The notes under the pieces were generated by a model, which did not search any database, had not been told where the DNA came from, and was given only the letters and a program-made list of their open reading frames with translations. Source: Ornithinimicrobium pratense (GTDB taxonomy: Bacteria; Actinomycetota; Actinomycetes; Actinomycetales; Dermatophilaceae). Taken from it: a stretch of DNA of 64,000 nucleotides. The translations under genes were made by a program, and so were the position numbers. Shown here piece by piece: positions 8,814 to 17,350 of the stretch. Every line of letters begins with the position of its first letter. Positions within the stretch are counted from its first letter, which is position 1. Location: contig NZ_CP044427.1 of assembly GCF_008843165.1 (NCBI RefSeq), forward strand, positions 2,852,001 to 2,916,000. The letters are read 5' to 3'.

Positions 8814-10502
8814 TCAGTTCACCTCTTCCAGAGCCTTGGACTGGCGGAAGCCGACGTAGCTGATGGCGCCGACCAGCATGAAGATCACGATGCTGACCGC
8901 CGAGGCGAGCCCGATGTTGGGGTTGCCCGACTCCAACGCGATCCGGTAGGAGAAGTTGATTAGCAGGTCGGTGCTGCCCACCAGGCTGTTGCCGTCGACG
9001 AACGGCCCACCGTCGGTGACCAGGTAGATCAGCGTGAAGTTGTTGAAGTTGAAGGCGAAGCTGGCGATGAGCAACGGCCCGACCGCGACCAGCAGCAGCG
9101 GCATGGTCACCGAGACCAGCGTCCGCAGCGGCCCGGCGCCGTCCACCGCGGCCGCCTCCTTGACGTCCGTGGGGATCGACTGGAGCGCCCCTGTGCAGAT
9201 CAAGAACATGTAGGGAAAGCCCAGCCACAGGTTGGTGATGATCAGCGCCAGCCGGGCCGCCCACGGGTCACCGAGCCAGTTCACGTTGAGCCCGGTCATG
9301 TCGTTGATCAGCCCGAACTGCTGGTTGAACATGGCGGCCCAGATCAGACCGGTCACGAAGACCGGCAACGCGTAGGGCAGCACCAGCAGCGAGCGGTAGA
9401 TGCCCTTGCCCTTCAACCTCGGGTCGTTGAACAGGATCGCCAGCAGCATGCCCAAGACGAAGGTGCTCGCCACCGAGATGATCGGGAAGGCCAGGTTCCA
9501 GGCGAAGATCTTCAGGAAGCCGCCCCGGAAGGCGGGGTCGGTGAAGATGGTGAGGAAGTTGTCGAAGCCGACGTTGACGGTCCAGCCGGCCGGCAACGCT
9601 GCGCCCTCACCGTCTTCGGGCACGAAGTTGCCGGTCTCGCTGGCGACATAGACCTTGCCCTCGGCGTTGGTCATCGTGTCGGCCTCTTCGTCGTAGACCA
9701 TCGTCGGCTGCCCGACGAAGGCCTGCGAGGTGGTGGCGGCCTTGACAGCCGAGCCGCTCTCTCCGACGGGCACCGCGAGGTCGGTGACCTCCCGGGAGCG
9801 CTGGTTGGCCTCCAGCAGGTTGAGCACCCGGTAGCCGGGCGCGGTCTCGACCGTGCCGTTGGCCCGCACGCTGACCCCCTCGGCGGCGAGCGGCTCCAGG
9901 CCCTCCTCGGTGCCGACGAACAGCTGGTAGCCGTCGGCGGTGACGTTCTCCCCCGTGTCACCGGTCTCCTCGGCGCCCTCCTCCAGCTCCTCCGCGTCGG
10001 CGGTGGGGGTGGCGGTGAGCAGGAAGGACAGCTCGCCGGTCTCGATCGGCTCCCCCTCCGGCACGGCCACCGACATCCCGTAGCGCGGTGCGTCGGGGTC
10101 CTGGCGCACGGACTGCGCCTGGGCGGCCACGATTGCCTCGTCCTTGGACAGGGTGTGCCCGTCGCCGTAGTTGGTGAAGGCGGTGGCGGCGGTGTAGACG
10201 ATCGGCCAGATCTGGAAGAGCACCAGCAGGATCAGGCCGGGCAGCAGGTACTTGGCGGGGATGAACCGCTGGGTGGAGTAGACCACCAGGATCGACATCG
10301 CGATGAAGGCCACCACGGTGACGATCAGCCAGGAGCCGGCCTCGATGGCCTGCTGCGCGGCATACCCCAGGCCCAGCAGGGCGGCGGCAATCAGCGCCCA
10401 CCTGGCGGCGTGCACCCCGGCGGGTGTGCGGACCCCGTCGCCGGTGCCGGGAGCCGGGGGCTCGCCGGTGCTGCCCGGTGGGTCGATGACGGACTGTGAC
10501 AT
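8814..10502 (-). CDS. malF: Maltose-type ABC transporter permease MalF
   Basis: This 562-aa permease has two or three N-terminal helices, then a large extracytoplasmic insertion (about 100-300) rich in Glu/Asp/Thr, as in MalF's P2 region. The conserved permease core follows, with the EAA loop KEAAAVDGAGPLRTLVSV near residue 465. The long insertion separates MalF from generic sugar permeases. The downstream malG start is 1 bp away. Between malE and malF lies a perfect 18-bp hairpin that may set the malE:malFG ratio. Confidence 0.92.
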   Translation of the reverse strand: MSQSVIDPPGSTGEPPAPGTGDGVRTPAGVHAARWALIAAALLGLGYAAQQAIEAGSWLIVTVVAFIAMSILVVYSTQRFIPAKYLLPGLILLVLFQIWPIVYTAATAFTNYGDGHTLSKDEAIVAAQAQSVRQDPDAPRYGMSVAVPEGEPIETGELSFLLTATPTADAEELEEGAEETGDTGENVTADGYQLFVGTEEGLEPLAAEGVSVRANGTVETAPGYRVLNLLEANQRSREVTDLAVPVGESGSAVKAATTSQAFVGQPTMVYDEEADTMTNAEGKVYVASETGNFVPEDGEGAALPAGWTVNVGFDNFLTIFTDPAFRGGFLKIFAWNLAFPIISVASTFVLGMLLAILFNDPRLKGKGIYRSLLVLPYALPVFVTGLIWAAMFNQQFGLINDMTGLNVNWLGDPWAARLALIITNLWLGFPYMFLICTGALQSIPTDVKEAAAVDGAGPLRTLVSVTMPLLLVAVGPLLIASFAFNFNNFTLIYLVTDGGPFVDGNSLVGSTDLLINFSYRIALESGNPNIGLASAVSIVIFMLVGAISYVGFRQSKALEEVN

Positions 10503-10548
10503 CGATGTCTCCTGATGAGGAAGGAAGCAGGTATGCCGGGGCAGACCG

Positions 10549-10589
10549 GCGGGCGGGTGGGCACCCGGGGTGGGTGCCCACCCGCCCGC
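10549..10589 (-). other. Perfect 18-bp hairpin in the malE-malF gap
   Basis: GCGGGCGGGTGGGCACCC (10549-10566) pairs perfectly with 10572-10589 around a 5-nt loop. It lies 25 bp after the malE stop and about 45 bp before malF. It has no U-tract. It could stabilise the malE 3' end or attenuate malFG transcription. The function is inferred. Confidence 0.75.
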
Positions 10590-10614
10590 TGCGGTCAGCG
10601 GTCCAGCTCGAAGC

Positions 10615-12000
10615 TCAGAGCGCCGTCTCGACCTCGGCCTGCGCGGTGTCCATCTGCTCGGCCGGGTCCTGGCCGTTGACGATGGCGGCGGTGGCGATGC
10701 CCAGCGGGCCCCACACGGCGTTCATCGCGGGGATGTTCGGCATCGGGGTGCCACCCTCGGCAGCCAGTCCCCAGGCCTCGATGTCCTCGTTGGCCGCCGC
10801 GACCTCGTCGTAGGCTGCGGTCAGCGCCGGCGGGCGGTCGCCAGCCTCGAACAGCGCAACCTGGACGTCCACGCGGGAGACGTACTCCTGCACGAAGGTC
10901 TGGGCAATCTGCGGGTTCTGCGAGTTGGCCGAGACGTAGAAGCCGTTGACGCCCAGGAACGGGGAGGGGTCGCCGCCGTCCTCGAAGTCGGGCAGGGGGC
11001 TGATCGCGTAGTCGATCCCGGCGTCGGTGGCCTGCTGGATCGCCCACGGGCCGGAGACGAGGAAGGCGGTGTTGCCCTCGACGAACTGCGGGATGGTGTT
11101 GGACCCGTCCAGGTTGACGGTCAGGGCGTCCTGCTCGGCCAGCCAGGCGATCTTCTCCGCGCCCTGCAGGGTCTCCTCGCTGTCCAGGATGGCCTGGCTG
11201 CCGTCGAAACCACCCTCGTCCAGCAGCGGGAAAATGCCGCCGCCGTAGGCCGCCAGGTAGGGGTACATGTTGTAGGCGTTGCCCTCCTGGCCCACTTCCT
11301 GTGCCATGACCAGCTCGGCCTCACCGTCCTCGACCAGCTGCTGACCGGTCGCGACGAGCTCCTCGAAGGTCGCCGGCTCCTCCGGCGCCATCTCCACGTT
11401 GCGGATCAGGGCGAGGGACTCCACGGAGTAGGGGACGCCGTAGGTCTGACCCTCGAAGGTGAAGCCCTCGACGCTCTCCGGGGAGAACTGACCGACCAGG
11501 TCGGAGGACAGCTGGACCGGGGCGACGACGTTGTTCTGGACCAGCTCGCCGAGCCAGTCGTGGGCACCGACGGCGATGTCCGGGCCGGCACCGGCGCTGA
11601 CCGCGTCGCCGAACTGCTCGCGCAGGTTCTCGTTGGCCACGACCTGCAGGGTGACCGGCACGCCGGTCTCCTCCTCGAAGGTCGCGGCGACGTCCTCGAG
11701 CGCGGCGGACCGCAGGTCGTCGGCCCAGATCACCAGGCTGGTGCCGTCGCTGGCGGCCGGCTCCTCACCCGCGTCCTCGGTGGTCGCCTCATCCTCAGGA
11801 GCCGCGTCCTCGGTGGTCTCCTCGTCCTCGGCGGCGGGGGCCTCGGTCTCGGTGGCCTCGTTCTCAGTGGCCTCGGTCTCGGTGGCCGTCTCCTCGGCTG
11901 CGGCCGGAGTCTCCTCCGTGTCCGTGTCCGTGTCGCCGCAGGCGGCCAGCAGCAGGGCTGCGACGGCAGCTGAGGCGATCACGCCGGTGGTGCGCTTCAT
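10615..12000 (-). CDS. malE: Maltose-type substrate-binding lipoprotein MalE
   Basis: This 461-aa family-1 solute-binding lipoprotein has a Lys/Arg start, a hydrophobic stretch and the lipobox LLLAAC (Cys about 21). An unusually long Thr/Glu/Ala-rich acidic linker runs from about 23 to 75. The binding fold starts at SLVIWADD. Family segments include TGVPVTLQVV, GPDIAVGAHDWLGEL, GVPYSVESLALIRN and AFLVSGPWAI. ATG 12000 has an AAGGAG ribosome site 7 nt upstream. An upstream in-frame start would lack a signal. The promoter (TTGCAA-N17-CATACT) overlaps the operator-like repeats. Confidence 0.93.
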   Translation of the reverse strand: MKRTTGVIASAAVAALLLAACGDTDTDTEETPAAAEETATETEATENEATETEAPAAEDEETTEDAAPEDEATTEDAGEEPAASDGTSLVIWADDLRSAALEDVAATFEEETGVPVTLQVVANENLREQFGDAVSAGAGPDIAVGAHDWLGELVQNNVVAPVQLSSDLVGQFSPESVEGFTFEGQTYGVPYSVESLALIRNVEMAPEEPATFEELVATGQQLVEDGEAELVMAQEVGQEGNAYNMYPYLAAYGGGIFPLLDEGGFDGSQAILDSEETLQGAEKIAWLAEQDALTVNLDGSNTIPQFVEGNTAFLVSGPWAIQQATDAGIDYAISPLPDFEDGGDPSPFLGVNGFYVSANSQNPQIAQTFVQEYVSRVDVQVALFEAGDRPPALTAAYDEVAAANEDIEAWGLAAEGGTPMPNIPAMNAVWGPLGIATAAIVNGQDPAEQMDTAQAEVETAL

Positions 12001-12092
12001 GCGTTCTCCTTCGAACCGGGGGCGGCACCCGATGGTGCAGGGGGCCCCGCTGAGCAACCGATCCTTACTGCCGGTTGCCGGATGATTGCCTC

Positions 12093-12121
12093 AGTATGGA
12101 CGTGGTTGCAGTCTCTTGCAA
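12093..12121 (-). promoter_or_regulatory. malE promoter
   Basis: On the minus strand a -35 TTGCAA (12116-12121) is followed by a 17-bp spacer and a -10 CATACT (12093-12098). The -35 lies inside the TTGCA repeat array, so repressor binding there would block transcription. Confidence 0.65.
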
Positions 12122-12142
12122 GTTCTTGCAACGCCTCTTGCG
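12105..12142. promoter_or_regulatory. Repeat-array operator between malE and the msiK-type gene
   Basis: TTGCA occurs at 12106, 12116 and 12126, and TTGCG at 12138, spaced 10, 10 and 12 bp. The middle copy lies in the palindrome CTTGCAAG. The array covers the malE -35 and the probable -35 of the divergent ATPase gene. It is the best candidate for the target of the LacI-family regulator encoded at 6858-7880. That pairing is inference. Confidence 0.65.
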
Positions 12143-12153
12143 GTGGGTGCTAC

Positions 12154-12169
12154 GGTGAGATCCGTCACC
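12154..12169. promoter_or_regulatory. Crp-like palindrome in the malE/msiK control region
   Basis: GGTGAGATCCGTCACC has the GTGA-N6-TCAC core of Crp/GlxR sites and matches 8 of 10 consensus positions. It sits next to the operator array, upstream of malE and over the likely start region of the divergent ATPase gene. Confidence 0.45.
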
Positions 12170-12200
12170 TGCAACGGCGCCGGGAACGCCATACCTCGAC

Positions 12201-12276
12201 GTCGCCGCAAGCGACACCTCCACGCGCACCCGCGGGTGGGTCCTTTACGACGGATCGTCCGGCACGTACCTGCCGG
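12201..12276 (+). other. Structured 5' leader of the msiK-type gene
   Basis: Three hairpins occur in a row: GTCGC/GCGAC (12201-12215), the palindrome CACCCGCGGGTG (12227-12238) and CCGGCA/TGCCGG (12259-12276). The last ends 2 nt before the AAGGAG ribosome site. A cis-regulatory 'msiK' RNA motif is known upstream of msiK genes in Actinobacteria. I could not verify a match to its consensus. Confidence 0.4.
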
Positions 12277-12291
12277 TGAAGGAGATGGATC

Positions 12292-13374
12292 ATGGCAACG
12301 GTGACCTTCGATGAGGCCACACGCATCTACCCCGGGGCCGAGACCCCCTCGGTGGACAAGCTCAACATCGAGATCGCGGACGGGGAGTTCCTCGTGCTCG
12401 TCGGGCCCTCGGGCTGCGGCAAGTCGACCTCGCTGCGCATGCTCGCCGGGCTGGAGGAGGTGAACGACGGTCGCATCCTCATCGGCGACCGCGACGTCAC
12501 CCACATGCCGCCCAAGGACCGCGACGTGGCCATGGTCTTCCAGAACTACGCGCTCTACCCGCACATGAGCGTGGCCGACAACATGGGCTTCGCGCTGAAG
12601 ATCGCCGGCAAGCCCAAGTCCGAGATCCGCGAGCGGGTCGAGGAGGCAGCCAAGATCCTGGACCTGACCGACTACCTGGAGCGCAAGCCCAAGGCCCTCT
12701 CCGGTGGTCAGCGCCAGCGCGTGGCCATGGGCCGCGCCATCGTCCGCCAGCCGCAGGTCTTCCTGATGGACGAGCCGCTGTCCAACCTGGACGCCAAGCT
12801 GCGGGTGCAGACCCGCACCCAGATCGCCTCGCTGCAGCGCCGGCTCGGGGTCACCACCGTCTACGTCACCCACGACCAGGTCGAGGCGATGACGATGGGT
12901 GACCGCGTGGCGGTGCTCAAGGACGGCATCCTGCAGCAGGTCGACAGCCCGCGCCGGATGTACGACCACCCCAACAACGTCTTCGTCGCCGGCTTCATCG
13001 GCTCCCCCGCGATGAACCTCATGACGGTGCCGGTCACCGACGGCGGCCTCAAGCTCGGTGACTACACCCACCCGGTCCAGCGCGACTGGCTGGTCGACGC
13101 CGGCGGCGACGTGGTCCTGGGCGTGCGGCCCGAGGACGTCGAGCTCTCCGACTCCGGCCGCGGCCTGCCGATCGAGATCGACGTGGTCGAGGAGCTGGGC
13201 GCCGACGCCTACATCTACGGCCAGCTGCCTGGTCACGGCGCCGTGGACAAGCCGTTCATCGCGCGCGTCGACGGCCGCACCCCGCCGAAGAAGGGCGAGG
13301 TCGTCCACTTCCAGCCCAAGGGTGACCACATCCACGTCTTCCACGCCGAGACCGGCGAGCGCCTGAGCAACTGA
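12292..13374 (+). CDS. msiK: Multiple-sugar-import ABC ATPase (MsiK/UgpC type)
   Basis: This 360-aa CUT1-family ATPase shows Walker A GPSGCGKST at 38-46, the Q-loop in VFQNYALYPHM, signature LSGGQRQRVAMGRA near 135, Walker B VFLMDEPLSNLDAKLR near 155 and the H-loop in VYVTHDQ. A C-terminal MalK-like TOBE/OB domain includes VRPEDVEL. In Streptomyces, MsiK serves several sugar importers. The divergent position to malEFG here suggests it energises that importer and perhaps others. ATG 12292 has an AAGGAG site. Which sugar systems share it is not shown by the sequence. Confidence 0.93.
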   Translation: MATVTFDEATRIYPGAETPSVDKLNIEIADGEFLVLVGPSGCGKSTSLRMLAGLEEVNDGRILIGDRDVTHMPPKDRDVAMVFQNYALYPHMSVADNMGFALKIAGKPKSEIRERVEEAAKILDLTDYLERKPKALSGGQRQRVAMGRAIVRQPQVFLMDEPLSNLDAKLRVQTRTQIASLQRRLGVTTVYVTHDQVEAMTMGDRVAVLKDGILQQVDSPRRMYDHPNNVFVAGFIGSPAMNLMTVPVTDGGLKLGDYTHPVQRDWLVDAGGDVVLGVRPEDVELSDSGRGLPIEIDVVEELGADAYIYGQLPGHGAVDKPFIARVDGRTPPKKGEVVHFQPKGDHIHVFHAETGERLSN

Positions 13375-13390
13375 TCCCAGACCGGCTCAA

Positions 13391-13457
13391 CTCACCGGCC
13401 GACATCGTGCTGCCCCCGTGATCTTTCCTGGGGCAGAGCACGATCTCGGCCGGTGAG
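13391..13457 (+). terminator. Long inverted repeat after the msiK-type gene
   Basis: CTCACCGGCCGA (13391-13402) pairs with TCGGCCGGTGAG (13446-13457). Inner segments ATCGTGCT and GCCCC continue the pairing to give about 25 bp with small bulges. It begins 17 bp after the stop codon and ends 4 bp before an alternative GTG of the next gene. Confidence 0.65.
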
Positions 13458-13471
13458 TGCGTGAACGGACC

Positions 13472-13477
13472 TACTCT
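13472..13477 (+). promoter_or_regulatory. Leaderless -10 box for the DUF4032 gene
   Basis: TACTCT ends 7 nt before ATG 13485, which places the transcript start at the start codon. Confidence 0.5.
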
Positions 13478-13484
13478 GGTCTGT

Positions 13485-14735
13485 ATGCCGCTTGACATCA
13501 GCGCCATCAACCCCGACCCGGCGATGCTGGACCTGCCCTGGAGCCAGCCGCTGGAGGACTGGCCGGACAGCCATCTGGCCGCGTTGCCCCGCGGCATCAG
13601 CCGGCACGTGGTCCGCTTCGTGCGGCTCTCGGGCAGGGTGGTCGCGATCAAGGAGATCACCGAGCACCTGGCCCGGCGCGAGTTCCAGACCCTGCGCACG
13701 CTGCGCCGCATGGACCTGCCCGCCGTCAAGCCCCTGGCGGTGGTCTCCGGGCGCACCGGTGCCGCCGGACAACCGCTGGACTCCTGCCTGGTCACCCAGC
13801 ACCTGCGCTTCTCCCTGCCCTACCGCGCGGTCTTCAGCCAGCGGATGCGCCCCGACACCGCCCGCCGCACCCTGGACGCGCTGGCGGTGCTGCTGGTGCG
13901 ACTGCACCTGGCCGGCTGCTTCTGGGGGGATGTCTCGCTGTCCAACACCCTCTTCCGCCGCGACGCCGGCGACTTCGCTGCCTACCTCGTCGACGCCGAG
14001 ACCGCGGAGATCCACCCCCAGCTCTCCGACGGCCAGCGCCAGCACGACCTGACCATCGCGCACGGCAACATCGCCGGGGAGCTGATGGACCTGGAGGCCG
14101 CCGGGCTGCTCGACGAGGGTGAGGACCCGGTGGAGATCGCCAACCGGATCATGTTCCGCTACGACCTGCTCTGGCGGGAGCTGACCAGCGAGGAGCGCTT
14201 CGAGCAGGGCGACCGGTGGCGCGTGGAGGAACGGATCCGGCGCCTCAACAACCTCGGCTTCGACGTCGATGAGCTGGAGATGACGACCGACGTGGACGGT
14301 GCCTCCCTGCGCATCCAGCCCCGCATCGTCGACGCCGGGCACCACTCCCGCAGGCTCATGCGCCTCACCGGCCTGGACGTGGAGGAGAACCAGGCCCGGC
14401 GCCTGCTCAACGACCTCGACTCCTACCGGGCCGCCACCGAGCGCCAGGGGGACGACGAGAGCCTGGTCGCCCACGACTGGGTGACCCAGATCTACGAGCC
14501 GGTCACCAGGTCGGTGCCCCCTGAGCTGCGGGGCAAGCTTGAGCCGGCCGAGTTCTTCCACGAGATCCTCGAGCACCGGTGGTACCTGTCCGAGCGGGCC
14601 GGCCACGACACCCTGATCGAGGACGCGGTGCAGGACTACGTGCAGACCGTGCTGCCGGGCAAGCCGGACGAGGCCGCCGTGCTCGGCGTGGACACCGAGG
14701 AGATCCCGATCCGGGCGCGGCCTGTGCGTCCCTGA
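13485..14735 (+). CDS. DUF4032 family protein with kinase-like fold features
   Basis: This 416-aa protein begins PLDISAINPDPAMLDLPW, typical of actinobacterial DUF4032 proteins. Residues about 110-170 hold FWGDVSLSNTLF and AYLVDAETAE, which look like the catalytic loop and metal-binding aspartate of LPS-kinase/aminoglycoside-phosphotransferase folds. The C-terminal half is the DUF4032 region. Catalytic activity and substrate are unknown. ATG 13485 is preferred because a TACTCT box lies 7 nt upstream. GTG 13461 is in frame but falls directly behind the terminator hairpin. Confidence 0.82.
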   Translation: MPLDISAINPDPAMLDLPWSQPLEDWPDSHLAALPRGISRHVVRFVRLSGRVVAIKEITEHLARREFQTLRTLRRMDLPAVKPLAVVSGRTGAAGQPLDSCLVTQHLRFSLPYRAVFSQRMRPDTARRTLDALAVLLVRLHLAGCFWGDVSLSNTLFRRDAGDFAAYLVDAETAEIHPQLSDGQRQHDLTIAHGNIAGELMDLEAAGLLDEGEDPVEIANRIMFRYDLLWRELTSEERFEQGDRWRVEERIRRLNNLGFDVDELEMTTDVDGASLRIQPRIVDAGHHSRRLMRLTGLDVEENQARRLLNDLDSYRAATERQGDDESLVAHDWVTQIYEPVTRSVPPELRGKLEPAEFFHEILEHRWYLSERAGHDTLIEDAVQDYVQTVLPGKPDEAAVLGVDTEEIPIRARPVRP

Positions 14736-14833
14736 CCAGCAAAGGTATGCCGTCCGACCCCTGCCGGGGCGCACCGGGTGCACCCTTTGGGGGGAGTGTG
14801 CGCAGGAGGTGACCCTCGGGTCATACTGCCGCC

Positions 14834-15316
14834 ATGTCCGCGCGAAGCACCTCCCTCGTGTCGACCCTGCTTGGCCCGCTGTTGCTGGCCGGCTGTGCCC
14901 TCGACATCCCGGCCGATCCCGACGGCACGCTGGAATCCATCCGCTCCTCCGGCGAGCTGAGCGTGGGCGTCTCGCCCCAGCCGCCGTTCACGACGCTGCC
15001 GGACGGGATCGACGAGCCCCCGGCCGGGACTGAGATCGACCTGGTCACCGGCTTCGCACAGTCACTGTCCGCCGAGCCGACCTGGGTGGTCGGGGGCGAG
15101 GAGAGCCTGATGCGGGCGCTGGAGGAAGGTGAGCTGGATGTCGTTGTTGGCGGGCTCACCGCGGAGTCGCCATGGGGGACCGACGTGGCCCTGACCAGGC
15201 CCTACCTGGTGACCGTCGAGGATGGGGAGGAGACCGACCACGTCATGGCGGTCGTCCCGGGGGAGAATGCCCTGCTCAGCGCATTGGAGCGCTACCTGGA
15301 CGGGGAGCAGCCGTGA
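14834..15316 (+). CDS. Short one-lobe substrate-binding-like lipoprotein
   Basis: This 160-aa protein has a lipobox-type signal (LLLAGC) and an SBP_bac_3-like fold start (SSGELSVGVSPQPPF). Further family segments are EIDLVTGFAQSL, LMRALEEGELDVVVGGLTAE and the C-terminal PGENALLSALERYL. Full-length family members are about 230-270 aa. The segment after LTRPYLVTV that would form lobe II is missing, so normal clamshell ligand binding is unlikely. A CATACT box lies 6 nt before ATG 14834 (leaderless). The stop overlaps the GTG of the cation transporter gene, so the two are co-translated. Confidence 0.75.
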   Translation: MSARSTSLVSTLLGPLLLAGCALDIPADPDGTLESIRSSGELSVGVSPQPPFTTLPDGIDEPPAGTEIDLVTGFAQSLSAEPTWVVGGEESLMRALEEGELDVVVGGLTAESPWGTDVALTRPYLVTVEDGEETDHVMAVVPGENALLSALERYLDGEQP

Positions 15317-16296
15317 GCGCCGGCGGCACCCGCCACGGCACCTTCTTCGGCGGCACCGAACTGCCCGAGGAGCAACAGCGGATCCTGCGCAGGGCCCGAC
15401 GGCTGGAGATCTTCACCATCGGCTACATGCTCTCGGTGGTGACGGTCATCTACCTGGTCATGGGCAACTCGCAGGCGATGCGGGCCGCCTGGGTGGAGGA
15501 CCTGCTGGCCCTCATCCCGCCCCTGTGCTTCCTGGTCGGGGCCCGCGTGGCGGCCCGCAAGCCGGACCGCAAGCATCCCTACGGCCGGCACCGCGCCGTG
15601 GCCGTCGGCCACCTCGTCTCGGCCGTCGCCCTGCTCTTCATGGGGCTGCTGTTGTCCTGGGAGTCCGCCTCCGGGCTGCTGAGCCGGGAGCACCCCCCTG
15701 TGGGCACCATGCAGGTCCTGGGCCACACGGTGTGGGCCGGCTGGCTGATGATCGCGGCGCTGGCCTACAGCGGCATCGGCCCGATCATCCTGGGCAGGAT
15801 GAAGAAGCCGCTTGCCGAGCAGCTGCACGACAAGGTCCTGCATGCCGACGCTGACATGAACAAGGCGGACTGGATGACGGCCGGCGCCGGCATCGTCGGG
15901 ATCCTCGGCATCGGTGTGGGGCTGTGGTGGGCCGATGCCGCCGCGGCTCTGGTGATCTCGATGTCGATCCTCAAGGACGGCGTGACCAACGTCCGGGCCG
16001 CGGTCGCCGGGCTCACCGACACCACCGCCCGCACCGTCGACGACACCCAGGAGCACCCGCTGGTCCACAGGATCGAGGACTACCTCGACTCCCGACCCTG
16101 GGTCGCCGCGCACCGCACCCGGGTGCGGGACATGGGCCACGTCTTCCACGTGGAGGTGCGGGTCATCCCCCGCGGCGGGGAGGTCGACCTCGCCCAGTTG
16201 CACCAGGTCACCGAGGACATCCGCGACCTGGACTGGAAGCTGGACGACGTCACCGTCGCCGCCGTGGCGGACCTCGCCCCGACCTACCCCGACTGA
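15313..16296 (+). CDS. Cation diffusion facilitator-type transporter
   Basis: This 327-aa protein has about six membrane helices and a cytoplasmic C-terminal domain, as in CDF exporters of divalent metals. Visible features are the helix-5-type motif HADADMNKADWMTAG, RKPDRKHPYGRHRA after helix 2, and a C-terminal segment with VRDMGHVFHVEVRV. GTG 15313 overlaps the upstream stop (GTGA), and upstream in-frame starts lie inside the binding-protein gene. The metal cannot be read from the sequence. The coupled one-lobe lipoprotein may be an accessory subunit, which is inference. Confidence 0.82.
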   Translation: MSAGGTRHGTFFGGTELPEEQQRILRRARRLEIFTIGYMLSVVTVIYLVMGNSQAMRAAWVEDLLALIPPLCFLVGARVAARKPDRKHPYGRHRAVAVGHLVSAVALLFMGLLLSWESASGLLSREHPPVGTMQVLGHTVWAGWLMIAALAYSGIGPIILGRMKKPLAEQLHDKVLHADADMNKADWMTAGAGIVGILGIGVGLWWADAAAALVISMSILKDGVTNVRAAVAGLTDTTARTVDDTQEHPLVHRIEDYLDSRPWVAAHRTRVRDMGHVFHVEVRVIPRGGEVDLAQLHQVTEDIRDLDWKLDDVTVAAVADLAPTYPD

Positions 16297-16318
16297 GCGA
16301 CCCGGTCGCGCTGCTACC

Positions 16319-16352
16319 ACGGGACGGGCAGCGCCTCCCGCCGCGGTCCCGT
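16319..16352. terminator. Inverted repeat between the transporter and rlmB
   Basis: ACGGGAC (16319-16325) and GTCCCGT (16346-16352) can pair around a 20-nt loop in the convergent gap. There is no U-tract. Confidence 0.35.
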
Positions 16353-16378
16353 CGACTGACGTCGCAGACCCGCGTTCG

Positions 16379-17335
16379 TCAGCGCCGAGCCCGAGCCCGG
16401 GCGATCTCGTAGAGCGTCACGGCCGCGGCGATCCCGGCGTTGAGTGACTCGGTCACGCCGGCCATCGGGATCGAGACGATTTGGTCGCAGGTCTCCCGCA
16501 CCAGGCGGGACAGGCCCTTGCCCTCGGAGCCGATGACGACGACCAGCGGCTGGTCGGCCAGCGCCAGACCGGGCAATTCCACGTCGCCGTCGGCGTCCAA
16601 GCCGATGACGAAGAAGCCGGCCTTGCGGTAGTCCTCCAAGGTCCGGGTCAGGTTGGTCGCCTGCGCCACTCGGATCCGGGCCGCGGCGCCGGCGGAGGTC
16701 TTCCAGGCCGCCGCGGTCACGCCGGCCGAGCGGCGGGCCGGCACCACCACGCCGTGTCCGCCGAAGGCGCCGGCCGACCGGATGATGGCGCCCAGGTTGC
16801 GCGGGTCGGTGATGCCGTCGAGCGCGACGATGAGCGGCACCCCGGGCAGCTGCTGGGAGAGCAGGTCATCGGGGTGGGCGTAGTCGTAGGGCGGCACGGT
16901 CAGCGCGAGCCCCTGGTGCACCGCGCCGTCGGTGATCCGGTCCAGCTCCCCGCGCGGGGTCTCCAGCAGCGCGATCCCGGCCTCGGTCGCCAGCGTGATC
17001 GCCTCCTTGACCCGGTCGTCGCTCTCCATCCGGGTGCCGACGTGCAACGCCGTGCCCGGGACACCGGTCCGCAGCGCCTCGAGCACGCTGTTGCGTCCCA
17101 CGACCACCTCGGTCGCCGCGCCGCGGCCCGGCCCGGAGCGTCGGGCCGGCTGCCGCCCCCCGCCGTCCTTCGTGGTCCGCGCTGCCCGGCGGGCGGCCGG
17201 ATGCCCCACCCGCTCCTCGGCCTTGGGCGTCGGGCCCCGGCCCTTGAGCTGCTTGCGGCGCTGCCCGCCGGAGCCGACGGTCATGCCCTTCTTGTTGCTC
17301 GTGCGTGCCGCACGTCGCTGCTGGTTGCCTGCCAT
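16379..17335 (-). CDS. rlmB: TrmH/SpoU-family 23S rRNA 2'-O-methyltransferase (RlmB-like)
   Basis: This 318-aa protein has a basic extension of about 75 residues, then the substrate-binding domain ([15 protein letters not shown]) and a SpoU methyltransferase knot. Knot motifs are [39 protein letters not shown] and [15 protein letters not shown]. It should methylate a 2'-OH in 23S rRNA (G2251 in E. coli numbering for RlmB). It follows cysS by 15 bp on the same strand, as in M. tuberculosis (Rv3580c-Rv3579c). Confidence 0.92.
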   Translation of the reverse strand: MAGNQQRRAARTSNKKGMTVGSGGQRRKQLKGRGPTPKAEERVGHPAARRAARTTKDGGGRQPARRSGPGRGAATEVVVGRNSVLEALRTGVPGTALHVGTRMESDDRVKEAITLATEAGIALLETPRGELDRITDGAVHQGLALTVPPYDYAHPDDLLSQQLPGVPLIVALDGITDPRNLGAIIRSAGAFGGHGVVVPARRSAGVTAAAWKTSAGAAARIRVAQATNLTRTLEDYRKAGFFVIGLDADGDVELPGLALADQPLVVVIGSEGKGLSRLVRETCDQIVSIPMAGVTESLNAGIAAAVTLYEIARARARR

Positions 17336-17350
17336 GTCGCTTCCGTCTCC

